Assembly (NCBI GenBank): GCA_963835495.1
Contig: CAWIFQ010000005.1
Location: 1,612,001 to 1,676,000, forward strand
Reading direction: 5' to 3'
Length of the DNA stretch: 64,000 nt
From: Acaudatibacter sp963835495
GTDB lineage: Bacteria > Pseudomonadota > Alphaproteobacteria > Caulobacterales > Caulobacteraceae
In this document: one piece after another, positions 35,465 to 44,178 of the stretch
How positions within the stretch are numbered: position 1 is the first letter of the stretch
How the letters are laid out: every line of letters starts with the position of its first letter
Made by a program: the position numbers and the translations under genes
Notes under the pieces: model-generated
The model's database searches: none
Seen by the model: the letters and a program-made list of their open reading frames with translations, nothing else
Told to the model about the DNA's origin: nothing

Positions 35465-36089
35465 GCGCCTCGCCGCAGATGGTGATGGCCCGCTCGATGC
35501 CGGCGGTGGGGTCGGCCGACTTCATGCCCTGCTGCACGGCAGCCGCGGCCTGAGCCCAGACCGCGTCGCCGACCTTGGCGTGGATGGCCGCGTCGGCGAG
35601 GATTTCCACCTGCCGCTCGACCAGCGCGACGAAGATCAGGATGCCGGTTTCGCTGTCGGTCAGGTGGGTGTGGGCGGCGGCGAAGTGGTGGAAGGCGGCC
35701 TTCTTCACCCGGTGCCGCTTCAGGAACTTCGGCGTCACCACCCGCCGGATCGGCGCCAACGACGTCAGCAGCGCGACGACGCTGAACAGCACGAGCTGGG
35801 CGACCGCGTAGGCGGTGAGGGCGAAGGCGATCTCGCCCGGTACGGCGCTCGCCTGCGCCGCGGTCCAGCCGCCGCCGGTGATCGCCGCCAGCAGCGGACC
35901 CGAGGCGAGCGCCATGACCGCCGGCGGTATCAGCAGCGCCGCGGCCGCGCCCCAGGCGATCGGCACCTCGCGGTAGGTGGAAACCTCGCCGGAGAGGACG
36001 CAGAAGATGTCGCCGCTGGTGCCTTCTTCAGCGCTGGCGACCGCCGCTTCGATGCGGCGATGGTCGTCGGGTGTCAGCATGCCGTTCAC
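35376..36089 (-). CDS. TPM-domain membrane protein
   Basis: A 237-residue protein with an N-terminal TPM-like start (LTPDDHRRIEAAVASAEEGTSGDIFCVLS), two membrane helices at about 45-115 and the rest of the TPM domain after them (ETGILIFVALVERQVEILAD and AIHAKVGDAVWAQAAAAVQQGMK). The TPM domain is thus split by the helices. It is the last of three genes (LemA, TPM, TPM), overlapping the upstream TPM gene by four bases. Function is unknown; the family is found with LemA in many bacteria and is linked to envelope or photosystem assembly. Confidence 0.82.
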   Translation of the reverse strand: MNGMLTPDDHRRIEAAVASAEEGTSGDIFCVLSGEVSTYREVPIAWGAAAALLIPPAVMALASGPLLAAITGGGWTAAQASAVPGEIAFALTAYAVAQLVLFSVVALLTSLAPIRRVVTPKFLKRHRVKKAAFHHFAAAHTHLTDSETGILIFVALVERQVEILADAAIHAKVGDAVWAQAAAAVQQGMKSADPTAGIERAITICGEALKAHFPQAGGRGSVDRAVWEAEAPPPARG

Positions 36090-36862
36090 CAGCTGCCGGA
36101 GGCGCCGCCGCCCCCGAATGAACCGCCGCCCCCGGAGAAGCCGCCGCCGCCCCCGAAGCCGCCGTCGCCTCCGCCGCCCCAGCCGCCGCGCGAGCCGGAG
36201 TTGAGGATCATCAGCGGAAGCAGCCAGCCCATGCCGCCGCCGCGATGGCCGCGGAAGATGGTCGAGAGCACGATGAAGAAGATGAACAGGCCGAAGATCG
36301 CCCCGAACGGGATGCCGCCGTGCGGCCGCGCGGTCTGCGTCGCCTTGGCGACATTGGCCTCGGCGGTGGCCTGGTCCAGGCTGAGCTGGGTGATGATCGC
36401 GTTGGTCCCGGCCACGACCCCGCCCTCGGTGTCGCCGGCGCGGAACTTCGGCAGCACCTGCTCCTGCAGGATCACGCTGGAGAGGGCGTCGGTCAGCACC
36501 GGCTCCAGGCCGTAGCCGACCTCGATCCGCACCTTGTGCTCACTGGGCGCGACGATGAACAGCGCGCCGTTGTTCTGGCCCTTCTGGCCGATGCCCCAGG
36601 CGCGGCCGAGCTGGTAGCCGTAGTCTTCGATGTCGTCGCCTTGCAGGTCTGGCACGGTGACCACCACCAGCTGGCGGCCGGTCTTGGTTTCCAGGTCGGC
36701 CAGCTTGGCGGTGAGGTCGGCCTGGGTCTGCGGCGACAGCACATGGGCGTCGTCGACCACCCGGCCGGTCAGCGCCGGAAAGGTCGGCGCGGCGATCGCA
36801 GGGGCGGCGAAGAGGGCCAGCAGCGCCGCAACCAGCAGGCTGAGGCCGGCGATCCTAAACCC
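36086..36862 (-). CDS. YgcG-type TPM-domain protein, start unresolved
   Basis: About 258 residues: signal peptide (IAGLSLLVAALLALFAAPAIA), TPM domain at about 25-150 (GRVVDDAHVLSPQTQADL, GRQLVVVTVPDLQGDDIEDYG, VRIEVGYGLEPVLTDALSS), one helix (GLFIFFIVLSTIF) and a glycine-rich tail ending in SGSW. No ATG, GTG or TTG lies between the palindromic repeat at 36857-36991 and the signal peptide, and the open frame runs back through the repeat. The repeat may have displaced the natural start, or a base is wrong here. It lies between LemA and the second TPM gene. Confidence 0.78.
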   Translation of the reverse strand, partial: GFRIAGLSLLVAALLALFAAPAIAAPTFPALTGRVVDDAHVLSPQTQADLTAKLADLETKTGRQLVVVTVPDLQGDDIEDYGYQLGRAWGIGQKGQNNGALFIVAPSEHKVRIEVGYGLEPVLTDALSSVILQEQVLPKFRAGDTEGGVVAGTNAIITQLSLDQATAEANVAKATQTARPHGGIPFGAIFGLFIFFIVLSTIFRGHRGGGMGWLLPLMILNSGSRGGWGGGGDGGFGGGGGFSGGGGSFGGGGASGSW

Positions 36863-36991
36863 CTCCCCCCTGCGGGGAGGGGGCAGGGGGTGGGGGTGTC
36901 GGCTGGGTCGCTGGAGATTGGCTGGGATGAATCTGCTGAGATTGCGCAGATACCCCCACCCCCGACCCCTCCCCGCAAGGGGGAGGGGGGC
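36857..36991. repeat. GC-rich palindromic intergenic repeat, CCCTCCCC type
   Basis: Left arm aacccctcccccctgcgggg and right arm ccccgcaagggggagggg flank a core of about 95 bases. It belongs to the class seen at 846-963 and 14722-14857. Here it sits inside the LemA-TPM operon, between the LemA stop and the TPM signal peptide, and abuts or includes the missing TPM start codon. Confidence 0.7.
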
Positions 36992-37005
36992 TGTTTGGGG
37001 TGTGC

Positions 37006-37677
37006 TCACGGAGCGTTGGTCGGCGCGGGCGACGGTGGGGTCGAGCCGGGGGCGGCGCCGGTGGGCGGGCCGTTGATGTCGAAGTGCACGGCCGGCGCGC
37101 TCTGCGCCGCCTCGGTGGCGCCGAAGGTCTGCATCGGCTTGGCGCTGCGATAGAAGGTCGCCGCCCAGATCGAGGTCGGCAGCACGCGCAGCGTGGTGTT
37201 GTAGTCGCGCACGGCGTCGTTGTAGTCGCGCCGGGCGATGGCGATGCGGTTCTCGGTGCCTTCCAGCTGCGACTGCAGCGCCAGGAAGTTCTCGTTCGAC
37301 TTCAGGTTCGGGTAGTTCTCGCTGACCGCCAGCAGCCGGCCGAGCGAGCTGGAGAGCTGGTCCTGCGCCTGCTGGAAGCGCTGGAACGCCGCCGGGTCGT
37401 CCAGCTTGGAGGCGTCGATGGTGACGCCGGTGGCGCGGGCGCGGGCGTCGGTGACGCCGATCAGCACGGCCTGTTCCTGCTTGGCCTCGCCCTGCACCGT
37501 GGCCACCAGATTGGGGATCAGGTCCGACCGGCGCTGGTAGTCGGCCTGCACGTCGCCCCACTTGGCCTTGGCGACCTCCTGCTTGGTGGGGATGTCGTTG
37601 ACGCCGCAGCCCACCAGGGTAAGCGGCAGCAGCACGAGCACAAGCGCCCGTCCAAAGCGGTTGAAGAGTTGGTTCAC
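37006..37677 (-). CDS. LemA family lipoprotein
   Basis: An intact 223-residue protein. The lipobox is LPLTLVGC with Cys at about 24. The helical LemA core reads KWGDVQADYQRRSDLIPNLV, then SSLGRLLAVSENYPNLKSNE, FLALQSQLEGTENRIAIARR and DYNDAVRDYNTTLRVLPTS, all family hallmarks. A proline-rich tail follows. LemA proteins are membrane-anchored with mostly unknown roles and commonly sit directly upstream of TPM-domain proteins, as here. It is the first gene of the three-gene minus-strand operon. Confidence 0.9.
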   Translation of the reverse strand: MNQLFNRFGRALVLVLLPLTLVGCGVNDIPTKQEVAKAKWGDVQADYQRRSDLIPNLVATVQGEAKQEQAVLIGVTDARARATGVTIDASKLDDPAAFQRFQQAQDQLSSSLGRLLAVSENYPNLKSNENFLALQSQLEGTENRIAIARRDYNDAVRDYNTTLRVLPTSIWAATFYRSAKPMQTFGATEAAQSAPAVHFDINGPPTGAAPGSTPPSPAPTNAP

Positions 37678-37801
37678 GTCGCGGCCCCGACTTGAAGACG
37701 CCGCGTTCGATGCGGCGCCGGCTAAGAATCTAGAGCCTTAGCGCGCCGCCTCGCCAGACGCCACGCGGATTACGGTTCGGCGCAACGCGGCGGGACCCGC
37801 C

Positions 37802-39031
37802 TCAGAGCTCGCCGCAGCCCGGCGGCAGCAGCGCTTCGACGCGCTGGGTGATCTGCTCGAGCGGACAGCTTTGCTTCGGACCCGAGGCGCAGTCCTTGAA
37901 CGCCAGCGGCAGCATCTCGGCGCGGGCTGGCGTCAGGGTGCGCAGCTGTTCCATGGTTTCGTAGTAGATCACCGGCCGCACATACTGCCGCGCGCCGTCG
38001 GACCAGACCTCGAAGGCCAGGGCGGTCGAGGGCGCGGTGCTGTCGGGCTCGCCGGGCAGCGTCCAGTTGAGGCCGAACACGCCGGCCATCAGCACCAGGT
38101 TGGTGTCGTGACCCGACAGCGTCAGCAGCTTCAGGCCCGGCCCCGACTGCGGCCCGCCCTCAGCCGGCTTGCCGGCGAGGGCGGCCAGGATCACCCGCGC
38201 CATCGGCGCGCCGCGATTGGCCGAGGCGTAGGTGTTGGCGCGGATCATGCCGAAGGCCCGCTCGTGCAGCGCCATCACCTGGGCGATGTCGGCGGCGCTG
38301 GCGCGGCCCCAGCCGACATCGCTCATCGGCTTTGCGTCGGCGTATTCGAGCAGCAGGTCTTCGGTCAGCCCGCCCGTCGCCGGCAGCACCGAGCCGGCCA
38401 TCGGCCCAGAGGCGCCGCTGTCGGCGTTGCTGAAGCAGTAGCCCGCGCCGCCCTTGCAGGCGTCCGGGGCGAGGATCGCCTGCAGCTTGTCGACCGCCGG
38501 ACCGACTGGGATGCCGGTGACACTGGGGTCTGACGCGGCCGCGGCCATGGCCGCTTTCAGCTTGTCCTGATCCATGCGGCACGCGTCGGCGCTTGAGCCG
38601 CCGAAGATCGGATCGCGCGGATGGACGTCGGCGTAGGCCGCCTTCACGCCGCAGCCGGGCTGCAGCGCCTCGGCGGTGATGCGGCCGCTCTCGCGGGTGC
38701 GCTGGTCGGCGCCGTCGGCCCACACCGTGACCTCGCCGGGCGCGGCGCAGCCGGTGCGTGGCAGCAGATGCCGGGCGCGGTAAGCCTCGCGCACCGTCTC
38801 GCCCATCAGCTTCACCGTCTCGCCGCCGTGCGGGGTCAGCTCGCCCGGCGCGACCGGCCAGTCCGGCCAGGGCTTGTCGGCGTATTTGGCGAGGTCGGCG
38901 TTCGACTGCGTGGGCGGTCTGACGCCGTGGCGTGTCACCACCACCACGCGGACCAGATGCATCGTTGCGGCTTCAGCGCTCCCGGCAGCGAGGGCGATGG
39001 CGGCGGCGATCAAGACGATTAGGCGGATCAT
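37802..39031 (-). CDS. Periplasmic histidine acid phosphatase (AppA/Agp-like)
   Basis: An intact 409-residue secreted phosphatase. The signal peptide (LIVLIAAAIALAAGSAEA) precedes the catalytic VVVVTRHGVRPPTQ at about 30-42, where His is phosphorylated. The C-terminal LTLSGHDTNLVLMAGVFGL supplies the proton donor Asp and the substrate-binding His. Cysteines such as those in GCAAPGE, GCGVKA and KQSCPLEQ suggest disulfides. The family releases phosphate from sugar phosphates or phytate in the periplasm. The ATG at 39031 is preferred to an upstream in-frame Met. Confidence 0.88.
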   Translation of the reverse strand: MIRLIVLIAAAIALAAGSAEAATMHLVRVVVVTRHGVRPPTQSNADLAKYADKPWPDWPVAPGELTPHGGETVKLMGETVREAYRARHLLPRTGCAAPGEVTVWADGADQRTRESGRITAEALQPGCGVKAAYADVHPRDPIFGGSSADACRMDQDKLKAAMAAAASDPSVTGIPVGPAVDKLQAILAPDACKGGAGYCFSNADSGASGPMAGSVLPATGGLTEDLLLEYADAKPMSDVGWGRASAADIAQVMALHERAFGMIRANTYASANRGAPMARVILAALAGKPAEGGPQSGPGLKLLTLSGHDTNLVLMAGVFGLNWTLPGEPDSTAPSTALAFEVWSDGARQYVRPVIYYETMEQLRTLTPARAEMLPLAFKDCASGPKQSCPLEQITQRVEALLPPGCGEL

Positions 39032-39122
39032 GAGCGGCTCCAGTCTGACGCGCACATTGCGGCTTTGCGTCCCGAACGCGACAGTCTCGTGAACTCTTGT
39101 CCCTGACGAGCGGCGCCGGCCG

Positions 39123-41004
39123 TCAGGTCATCATCACTTCGCGGTCGGCGCGGCGTTCGCCCTCGCCCGGCAGGTCGTCGAACGAGCCGTGGCTGGAGGC
39201 ATAGAGCTTGGCGTAGAGGCCGTTCCTCGCCATCAGCGCCTCGTGCGGACCCTGCTCGACGATCCGGCCCTGCTGCAGCACGATGATCTCGTCGGCGTCG
39301 CGCACGGTCGCCAGCCGGTGGGCGATCACCAGGCAGGTTCGCCCGGTCATCAGCACCTTCAGCGCCCGCTGGATCTCCAGCTCGGTGAAGCTGTCGATGT
39401 TGGCCGTCGCCTCGTCGAGGATCAGGATCTTGGGGTCGATCACGAGCGCCCGGGCGAACGAGAGCAGCTGCCGCTGGCCCAGCGAGATGTTGCGCCCGCG
39501 CTGGCCCAGCGGCGTCGCATAGCCCTGCGGCAGTCGCATGATGAAGTCGTGCGCCCTGACCGCCTTGGCCGCCGCCACCACCTGCGCGTGGGTCGCGTCG
39601 GAGGCGTAGCGGATGTTGTCCTCGATGGTGCCGGTGAACAGGAACGGCTCCTGCAGCACCATGCCGATGGTCTTGCCGAGGCTCTCCAGCGTCACGTCGC
39701 GCACATCGTGGCCGCCGACGATCACCCGGCCCTCATTCACCTCGTAGAAGCGGCGCACCAGCGAGATGATGCTGGTCTTGCCCGAGCCGGTCGGCCCTAC
39801 CAGCGCCACCACGTGCTTCGGCTTCACCCGGAACGAGATGTCGCGCAGTACCGGGCGCTCGGGATCGTAGCCGAACGTGACGTGGTCGAACTCGACCGTC
39901 GGCGTCTCTTCGGTGATCGAGGTCGCGTCGGGCTTGTTGGTGATGGTCACCGGTACGTCGAGCACCTCGAAGATGCGGTAGCCGGCGGCCATGGCGCGCT
40001 GCAGCGCGGTGTACTGCATCGACAGCATCCGCACTGGCTCGAAGAAGCGCTGCACGAAGATGACGAAGGTGACCATGCCGCCGACCTGCAGCTGGGCGTT
40101 CAGCACCTCGCCCCCGCCGACCACGATGATCATCGCCATGGCGAAGCCGGTGAGGATCGCGACGGTCGGCGACATGATCGCGGCCAGCGCGGCGCTCTCG
40201 ACGGAGGCGTCCAGATTGTCGCGCGCCTTCTCCTCGTAGAGCTCGAAGTTCATCGCCTCGCGGCGGGTTTCCTGCACCGTGCGTACGCCGCTGATGTTCT
40301 CCGCCAGGGCGCTGTTGGCGGTCGAGGAGGCGTCGCGGGCGCGGCGGAAGTTCACCTTCGAATAGGGCAGCCAGACCGCGCGGATGCCGATCAGGGCCGG
40401 CAGCACCAGCATGGTGAGCAGGCCCAGCTTCCAGTTCAGCACCAGCATCCAGGCGACGATGCCGATCAGCACGATGAAATCGCTGAGCGTCGAGGTGGTG
40501 CTCTCCAGGAAGTCCTGCAGCGCGTTCACGTCGCCCTGCAGCCGGGCCATGATCCGCCCGACGTGGGTCTTGTCCATGAACGTCAGGGCGACGCTCTGGA
40601 AGTGGTCGAACATCGCCCGCCGCACGTCGAAGATGACCTTCTGCGCCAGCCGCGTGCTCATCGACTGCGACAGCAGCGAGGTGATGGTGAAGATCACCAC
40701 GGCGACGCCGAACTCGAACACCACCAGGTCGATATGGCCGGGCGACACGTGCGGGGTGGTCGCGGCCGTCACCGCCTGGCCGATCATCACCGGCAGCGCC
40801 AACTGGGCGAACGCCGACAGCACCGTCGCGACCAGCGTGCCGATCAGGTAGCGCGGGTGCGGCTTCAGGAAGGCGGCGAACCGGCGCACGATCCGCGTGT
40901 CGAACGACATGAAGATCTCTTCGCCCTCGGCGCTGCCGAGGTTGGCGTTGCGCCGGCGCGGCGGCGGGCGCCGGGGCTTCGCGTTCGAACGTGAAGTCGG
41001 TCAT
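39123..41004 (-). CDS. ABC exporter half-transporter B (consensus ATPase site partner)
   Basis: A type IV ABC exporter subunit of about 626 residues with six helices followed by the ATPase. Walker A is VALVGPTGSGKTSIISLVRR, the signature is NISLGQRQLLSFARAL (Gly-to-Leu change from LSGGQ) and Walker B is PKILILDEATANIDSFTE with the catalytic Glu present. The start is taken at 41004 (MTDFTFEREAP), where ATGA overlaps the upstream gene's stop; one frame break near 40950 separates it from the long intact part beginning MSFDTRIVRRF at 40910. Together with the gene at 41001-42935 it should form a heterodimer. The cargo is unknown. Confidence 0.88.
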
Positions 41005-42935
41005 TCCGCGGCCTCCGTCACCTTGCGCCGGATGCGCGCGTCGGCGACCGAGAGGCCCTGCTCGGTGCGGCTCTGCAGCTGGTAGAGGTCGAAGTATTCG
41101 CCGCCGAGCGCCAGCAGCTCGGCGTGCGTGCCGCGCTCGACCACGCGGCCTTCCTCCAGCACCAGGATCTCGTCGGCGTGCATCAGCGACGAGAGCCGAT
41201 GCGCGATGATCACGGTCGCCTTGGCCTTGGTCGCGTCGGCCAGGGCGTCGCGGACCCGCTTCTCGGTGACCGCGTCGATCGCGGCGGTGGAGTCGTCGAA
41301 GATCATGATCCCCGGGCCGGGCACGACGCCGCGGGCGATCGACATGCGCTGGCGCTGGCCGCCGGACAGGGCCACGCCGCGCTCGCCGACGCGGGTCTCG
41401 TAGGCCTTCGGCAGGTTGGCGATGTAGTCGTGCAGCTGGGCGGTCTTGGTCGCGCCGACGATCCGCTCTTCCTCGGCCCAGGGGTCGGCGTAGGCGACGT
41501 TGTTGGTGACGGTGGCGTCGAACAGGAACGCCTCCTGCTGCACCAGGCCGACGTATTCGCGCAAGCTGGCCAGCTGGACGTCGCGGATGTCCTGCCCGTC
41601 GATGGCGATGCGCCCGGCGGTGACGTCGTAGAAGCGCGGGATCAGGTTGGCGATGGTCGACTTGCCGCTGCCGGGCGGGCCGACGATGCCGAGCGTCTGG
41701 CCGCGGCCGACCGTGAAGCTGACGTCGTGCAGCACCAGCTTGCCAGGGTCGTAGGCGAAGTCGACGTGTTCGAACGTGAGCACGCCCTCGGTCGGCGCCA
41801 GCGGCGGCGCGCCGGGCTTGTCGGCGATGTCCGGCTCGATATCGAGGATCTCGAACAGGCGGCTGCCGCAGGTGGTGGCGCGGGCGGCCGAGATCACGAT
41901 CATGATCACCTGCCGCACCGGCGCCTGCAGGATGGTGAGGTAGAGCACGAAGGCGGCCATCACGCCGGGCGTCATCGTCCCGGCCGCGACCTTGTGGCCG
42001 CCGTACCAGAGCACCGCGCCCTGCGAGGCGTAGAAGGTCAGGGTGGTGGTCCGCACCGCGGCCATCCGCAGCTTGATGCGTTCGTAGGCCTGCCGCAGCG
42101 CCTCGTTCGCCGCGATGTCGAACTTGCCGAGCTCGAAGTTGCGGGCGGCGAAGGCGCGCACGACGCGGATGCCCTGGAGGTTCTCCTCCATGGTCAGGGT
42201 CAGCACGCTCATCAGCGTCTGCACGCGCATCCAGGCGATCCGCAGCAGGAAGCCGACCCGGCCGAGCGTGACCACGCTGAACGGCACGAAGGCCAGCGCC
42301 AGCAGCGCCATCACCGGGTCGGCGGCGAACATCAGCCAGGTGGCGACCACCAGCAGCAGCACCAGGGTCAGCGCCATCATCATCCCGTTCTGGATGAACA
42401 TGCGCGTGCCCTCGAGGTCGATCATGCCCCGGGTGATCAGGTCGCCGGAGTGGATCTTGTCGTGAAAGCCGAACGACAGCCGCTGCAGCTGCCGGAAGTA
42501 GTCGAGCCGCAGGCGATAGGCGACCTTCTGGCTGACCCACTCGGCCTGGAAGCTGGAGAAGCCGGTCAGCAGGCCCTGCACGATGCCGACGCCGACGACC
42601 AGGGCCGCGCTGATCCACAGCGCGTGCTGCGACTGCGCGGCCAGCAGGTGTTGCTGCGCGGCTGGAAGGTGCATGGCGCGGGCATGGTCGAGCGCTTTCA
42701 ACAGGGCGGCGATCTGGTCGACCGCGTGCCCGAACAGCCGTGGCACCGCCAGGCTGGCGACGGCCGATCCGAGCGAGCCCGCAATCGCCAGCACCACCTG
42801 GAGGGGATCGGTCTTCAGCGCCAGGGATACGATGCGCCGCAGGATGTGCGGCATCGCCTTCACGTCAATCGTTGGACGTGCGTCTAGGCTAGGCGCCTCG
42901 CCCGGCGGCGCGCCTATAGAATCAGACATCGACAA
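41001..42935 (-). CDS. ABC exporter half-transporter A (degenerate Walker B)
   Basis: An intact 644-residue membrane-ATPase fusion. The permease half spans about 30-340. Walker A is LGIVGPPGSGKSTIANLI, the signature is the canonical VALSGGQRQRMSIARG, but Walker B reads PGIMIFDDSTAAIDAVTE with Asp in place of the catalytic Glu. The partner gene has the reverse set (normal Glu, altered signature). Such complementary changes are known from heterodimeric exporters of the TM287/288 and BmrCD kind, in which one ATP site is inactive. The start ATG at 42935 gives MSMSDSIGAPPG. It is translationally coupled to its partner. Confidence 0.9.
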   Translation of the reverse strand: MSMSDSIGAPPGEAPSLDARPTIDVKAMPHILRRIVSLALKTDPLQVVLAIAGSLGSAVASLAVPRLFGHAVDQIAALLKALDHARAMHLPAAQQHLLAAQSQHALWISAALVVGVGIVQGLLTGFSSFQAEWVSQKVAYRLRLDYFRQLQRLSFGFHDKIHSGDLITRGMIDLEGTRMFIQNGMMMALTLVLLLVVATWLMFAADPVMALLALAFVPFSVVTLGRVGFLLRIAWMRVQTLMSVLTLTMEENLQGIRVVRAFAARNFELGKFDIAANEALRQAYERIKLRMAAVRTTTLTFYASQGAVLWYGGHKVAAGTMTPGVMAAFVLYLTILQAPVRQVIMIVISAARATTCGSRLFEILDIEPDIADKPGAPPLAPTEGVLTFEHVDFAYDPGKLVLHDVSFTVGRGQTLGIVGPPGSGKSTIANLIPRFYDVTAGRIAIDGQDIRDVQLASLREYVGLVQQEAFLFDATVTNNVAYADPWAEEERIVGATKTAQLHDYIANLPKAYETRVGERGVALSGGQRQRMSIARGVVPGPGIMIFDDSTAAIDAVTEKRVRDALADATKAKATVIIAHRLSSLMHADEILVLEEGRVVERGTHAELLALGGEYFDLYQLQSRTEQGLSVADARIRRKVTEAAE

Positions 42936-43055
42936 TTCCGTCTTCGGTAATGCCTTTCATTGTGGGGCCTGAGCCGGCCGAACGCAAACCCGTGGGCGCC
43001 GCTGCTGACAGGTTTGACGTCGCCGAACGGTAGGTTGTGGCCCAGGGGATACGCC

Positions 43056-43352
43056 ATGGCCGAGTGGTTCGCCGTCCTGCGCAGCCGCGGTCCGAACTGG
43101 GACCACGCGGCGCCGCTGCGCCGTCAGCGGCTCTGGGACGAGCATGCGACGTTCACGGACAATCTCGCGGCCGAGGGCCTGATCCGGCTGGCCGGTCCGC
43201 TTGAGGGCAGCCTCGACGTGCTGCTGATCGTCAGGGGCGAGAGCGCCGAAGCGGTCGAGGCGCGCCTCGCCGAGGATCCCTGGACCCCGGCCGATATGCT
43301 GAACACGACCTGGATCCGGCCGTGGAACCTGCTGGTGGGCGCTCTGGCGTAG
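43056..43352 (+). CDS. YciI-like protein
   Basis: A 98-residue protein beginning MAEWFAVLRSRGPNWDHAAP. It has the ferredoxin-like layout of the YCII family: WDEHATFTDNLAAEGLIRLAGPL, then LDVLLIVRGESAEAVEARLAEDPW and TTWIRPWNLLVGA. The conserved His of HATFTD and the Asp of EDPW are in the usual places for the family's proposed catalytic pair. No partner gene is obvious. It ends 8 bases before the convergent modE stop. Confidence 0.8.
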   Translation: MAEWFAVLRSRGPNWDHAAPLRRQRLWDEHATFTDNLAAEGLIRLAGPLEGSLDVLLIVRGESAEAVEARLAEDPWTPADMLNTTWIRPWNLLVGALA

Positions 43353-43360
43353 GTCCGCGC

Positions 43361-44167
43361 CTATTCCACCGCCAGGATCACGTGCGAGGCCTTGATTAGC
43401 GCGGCGAGGGACTCGCCCGGGGCGATCTGGAGCGCCTCCGCGCTCTCGTGGGTGACGGTCGCCGTCAGGATCTTGCCACCGCCGATATCGAGCGTGACCT
43501 CGTCGTTGACCGCGCCGCGCTCCACCCCGACCACCGTGCCGCGCAGCGTATTGCGCGCCGAAGTGCGCAAGGTGTCATCGCCCCGCGCCAGGATCACGAA
43601 GCTCGATTTGATCAGCGCGACCGCCTCGCGGCCCGGCGCCAGGCCCAGGTCCTCGACGCTGTGGCGGGTGATGATGGCGACGATCTGCACGGCGCCGCCG
43701 ATCTTGAGCACCACCTCGGCGTTGACCGCGCCATCCGTCACCTTCTCGACCACGCCCCGGAAGGCGTTGCGCGCGCTGGTCTTCATGCCGAGGCTCCACA
43801 GCAGGGTGCGCAGGGGCGCGGAAGCGGCGTCGCCCAGGCGACGTTCCAACGCCTCGAACACGTGGGCGAGTTCCACCTCGACGCTGTGGAACGCCGCGAT
43901 AAGCGCCTGACCTTCCGGCGTGATCTCGGCGAAGCCGCCGTGCTTGCCGCCCGCCTTGGTGGTCACCAGCGGGCGGTCGAACAGGTTGTTCAATGCCTGC
44001 ACGGCGTCCCACGCGCCCTTGTAGCTGAGGCCGGCGGCCTTGGCGGCGGCGGAGATCGAGCCGTGCGCGCCGATCGACTCCAGCAGGGCGACCCGCTGGG
44101 CGCCGATCTGACCCTGCGGGCCCCGGCTGAGAACAAGGCCGGCCGTGACGGCGGACGGTGGCTTCAC
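43361..44167 (-). CDS. modE: Molybdate-responsive regulator ModE
   Basis: About 268 residues, the full-length ModE layout. The N-terminal winged helix-turn-helix is VALLESIGAHGSISAAAKAAGLSYKGAWDAV, followed by the dimer segment and TPEGQALIAAFHSVE. Two TOBE/Mop domains follow, each opening with the SARNxxRGxV motif (SARNAFRGVVEKV at about 130-142, SARNTLRGTVVGV at about 200-212). A GTG start (44167-44165, MKPPSAVTAG) is preferred with GGAG 6 bases before it. It lies 11 bases downstream of an outer-membrane protein gene that has a ModE-type operator in front, so the regulator probably controls its own operon. No modABC genes are in the window. Confidence 0.9.
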   Translation of the reverse strand: MKPPSAVTAGLVLSRGPQGQIGAQRVALLESIGAHGSISAAAKAAGLSYKGAWDAVQALNNLFDRPLVTTKAGGKHGGFAEITPEGQALIAAFHSVEVELAHVFEALERRLGDAASAPLRTLLWSLGMKTSARNAFRGVVEKVTDGAVNAEVVLKIGGAVQIVAIITRHSVEDLGLAPGREAVALIKSSFVILARGDDTLRTSARNTLRGTVVGVERGAVNDEVTLDIGGGKILTATVTHESAEALQIAPGESLAALIKASHVILAVE

Positions 44168-44178
44168 GAAATCTCCGG

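Noticed and set aside
39189..40994. A 601-codon plus-strand frame under the ABC exporter gene
   Set aside because: It is low complexity and antisense to intact Walker and signature motifs; a mirror of high-GC codon use.
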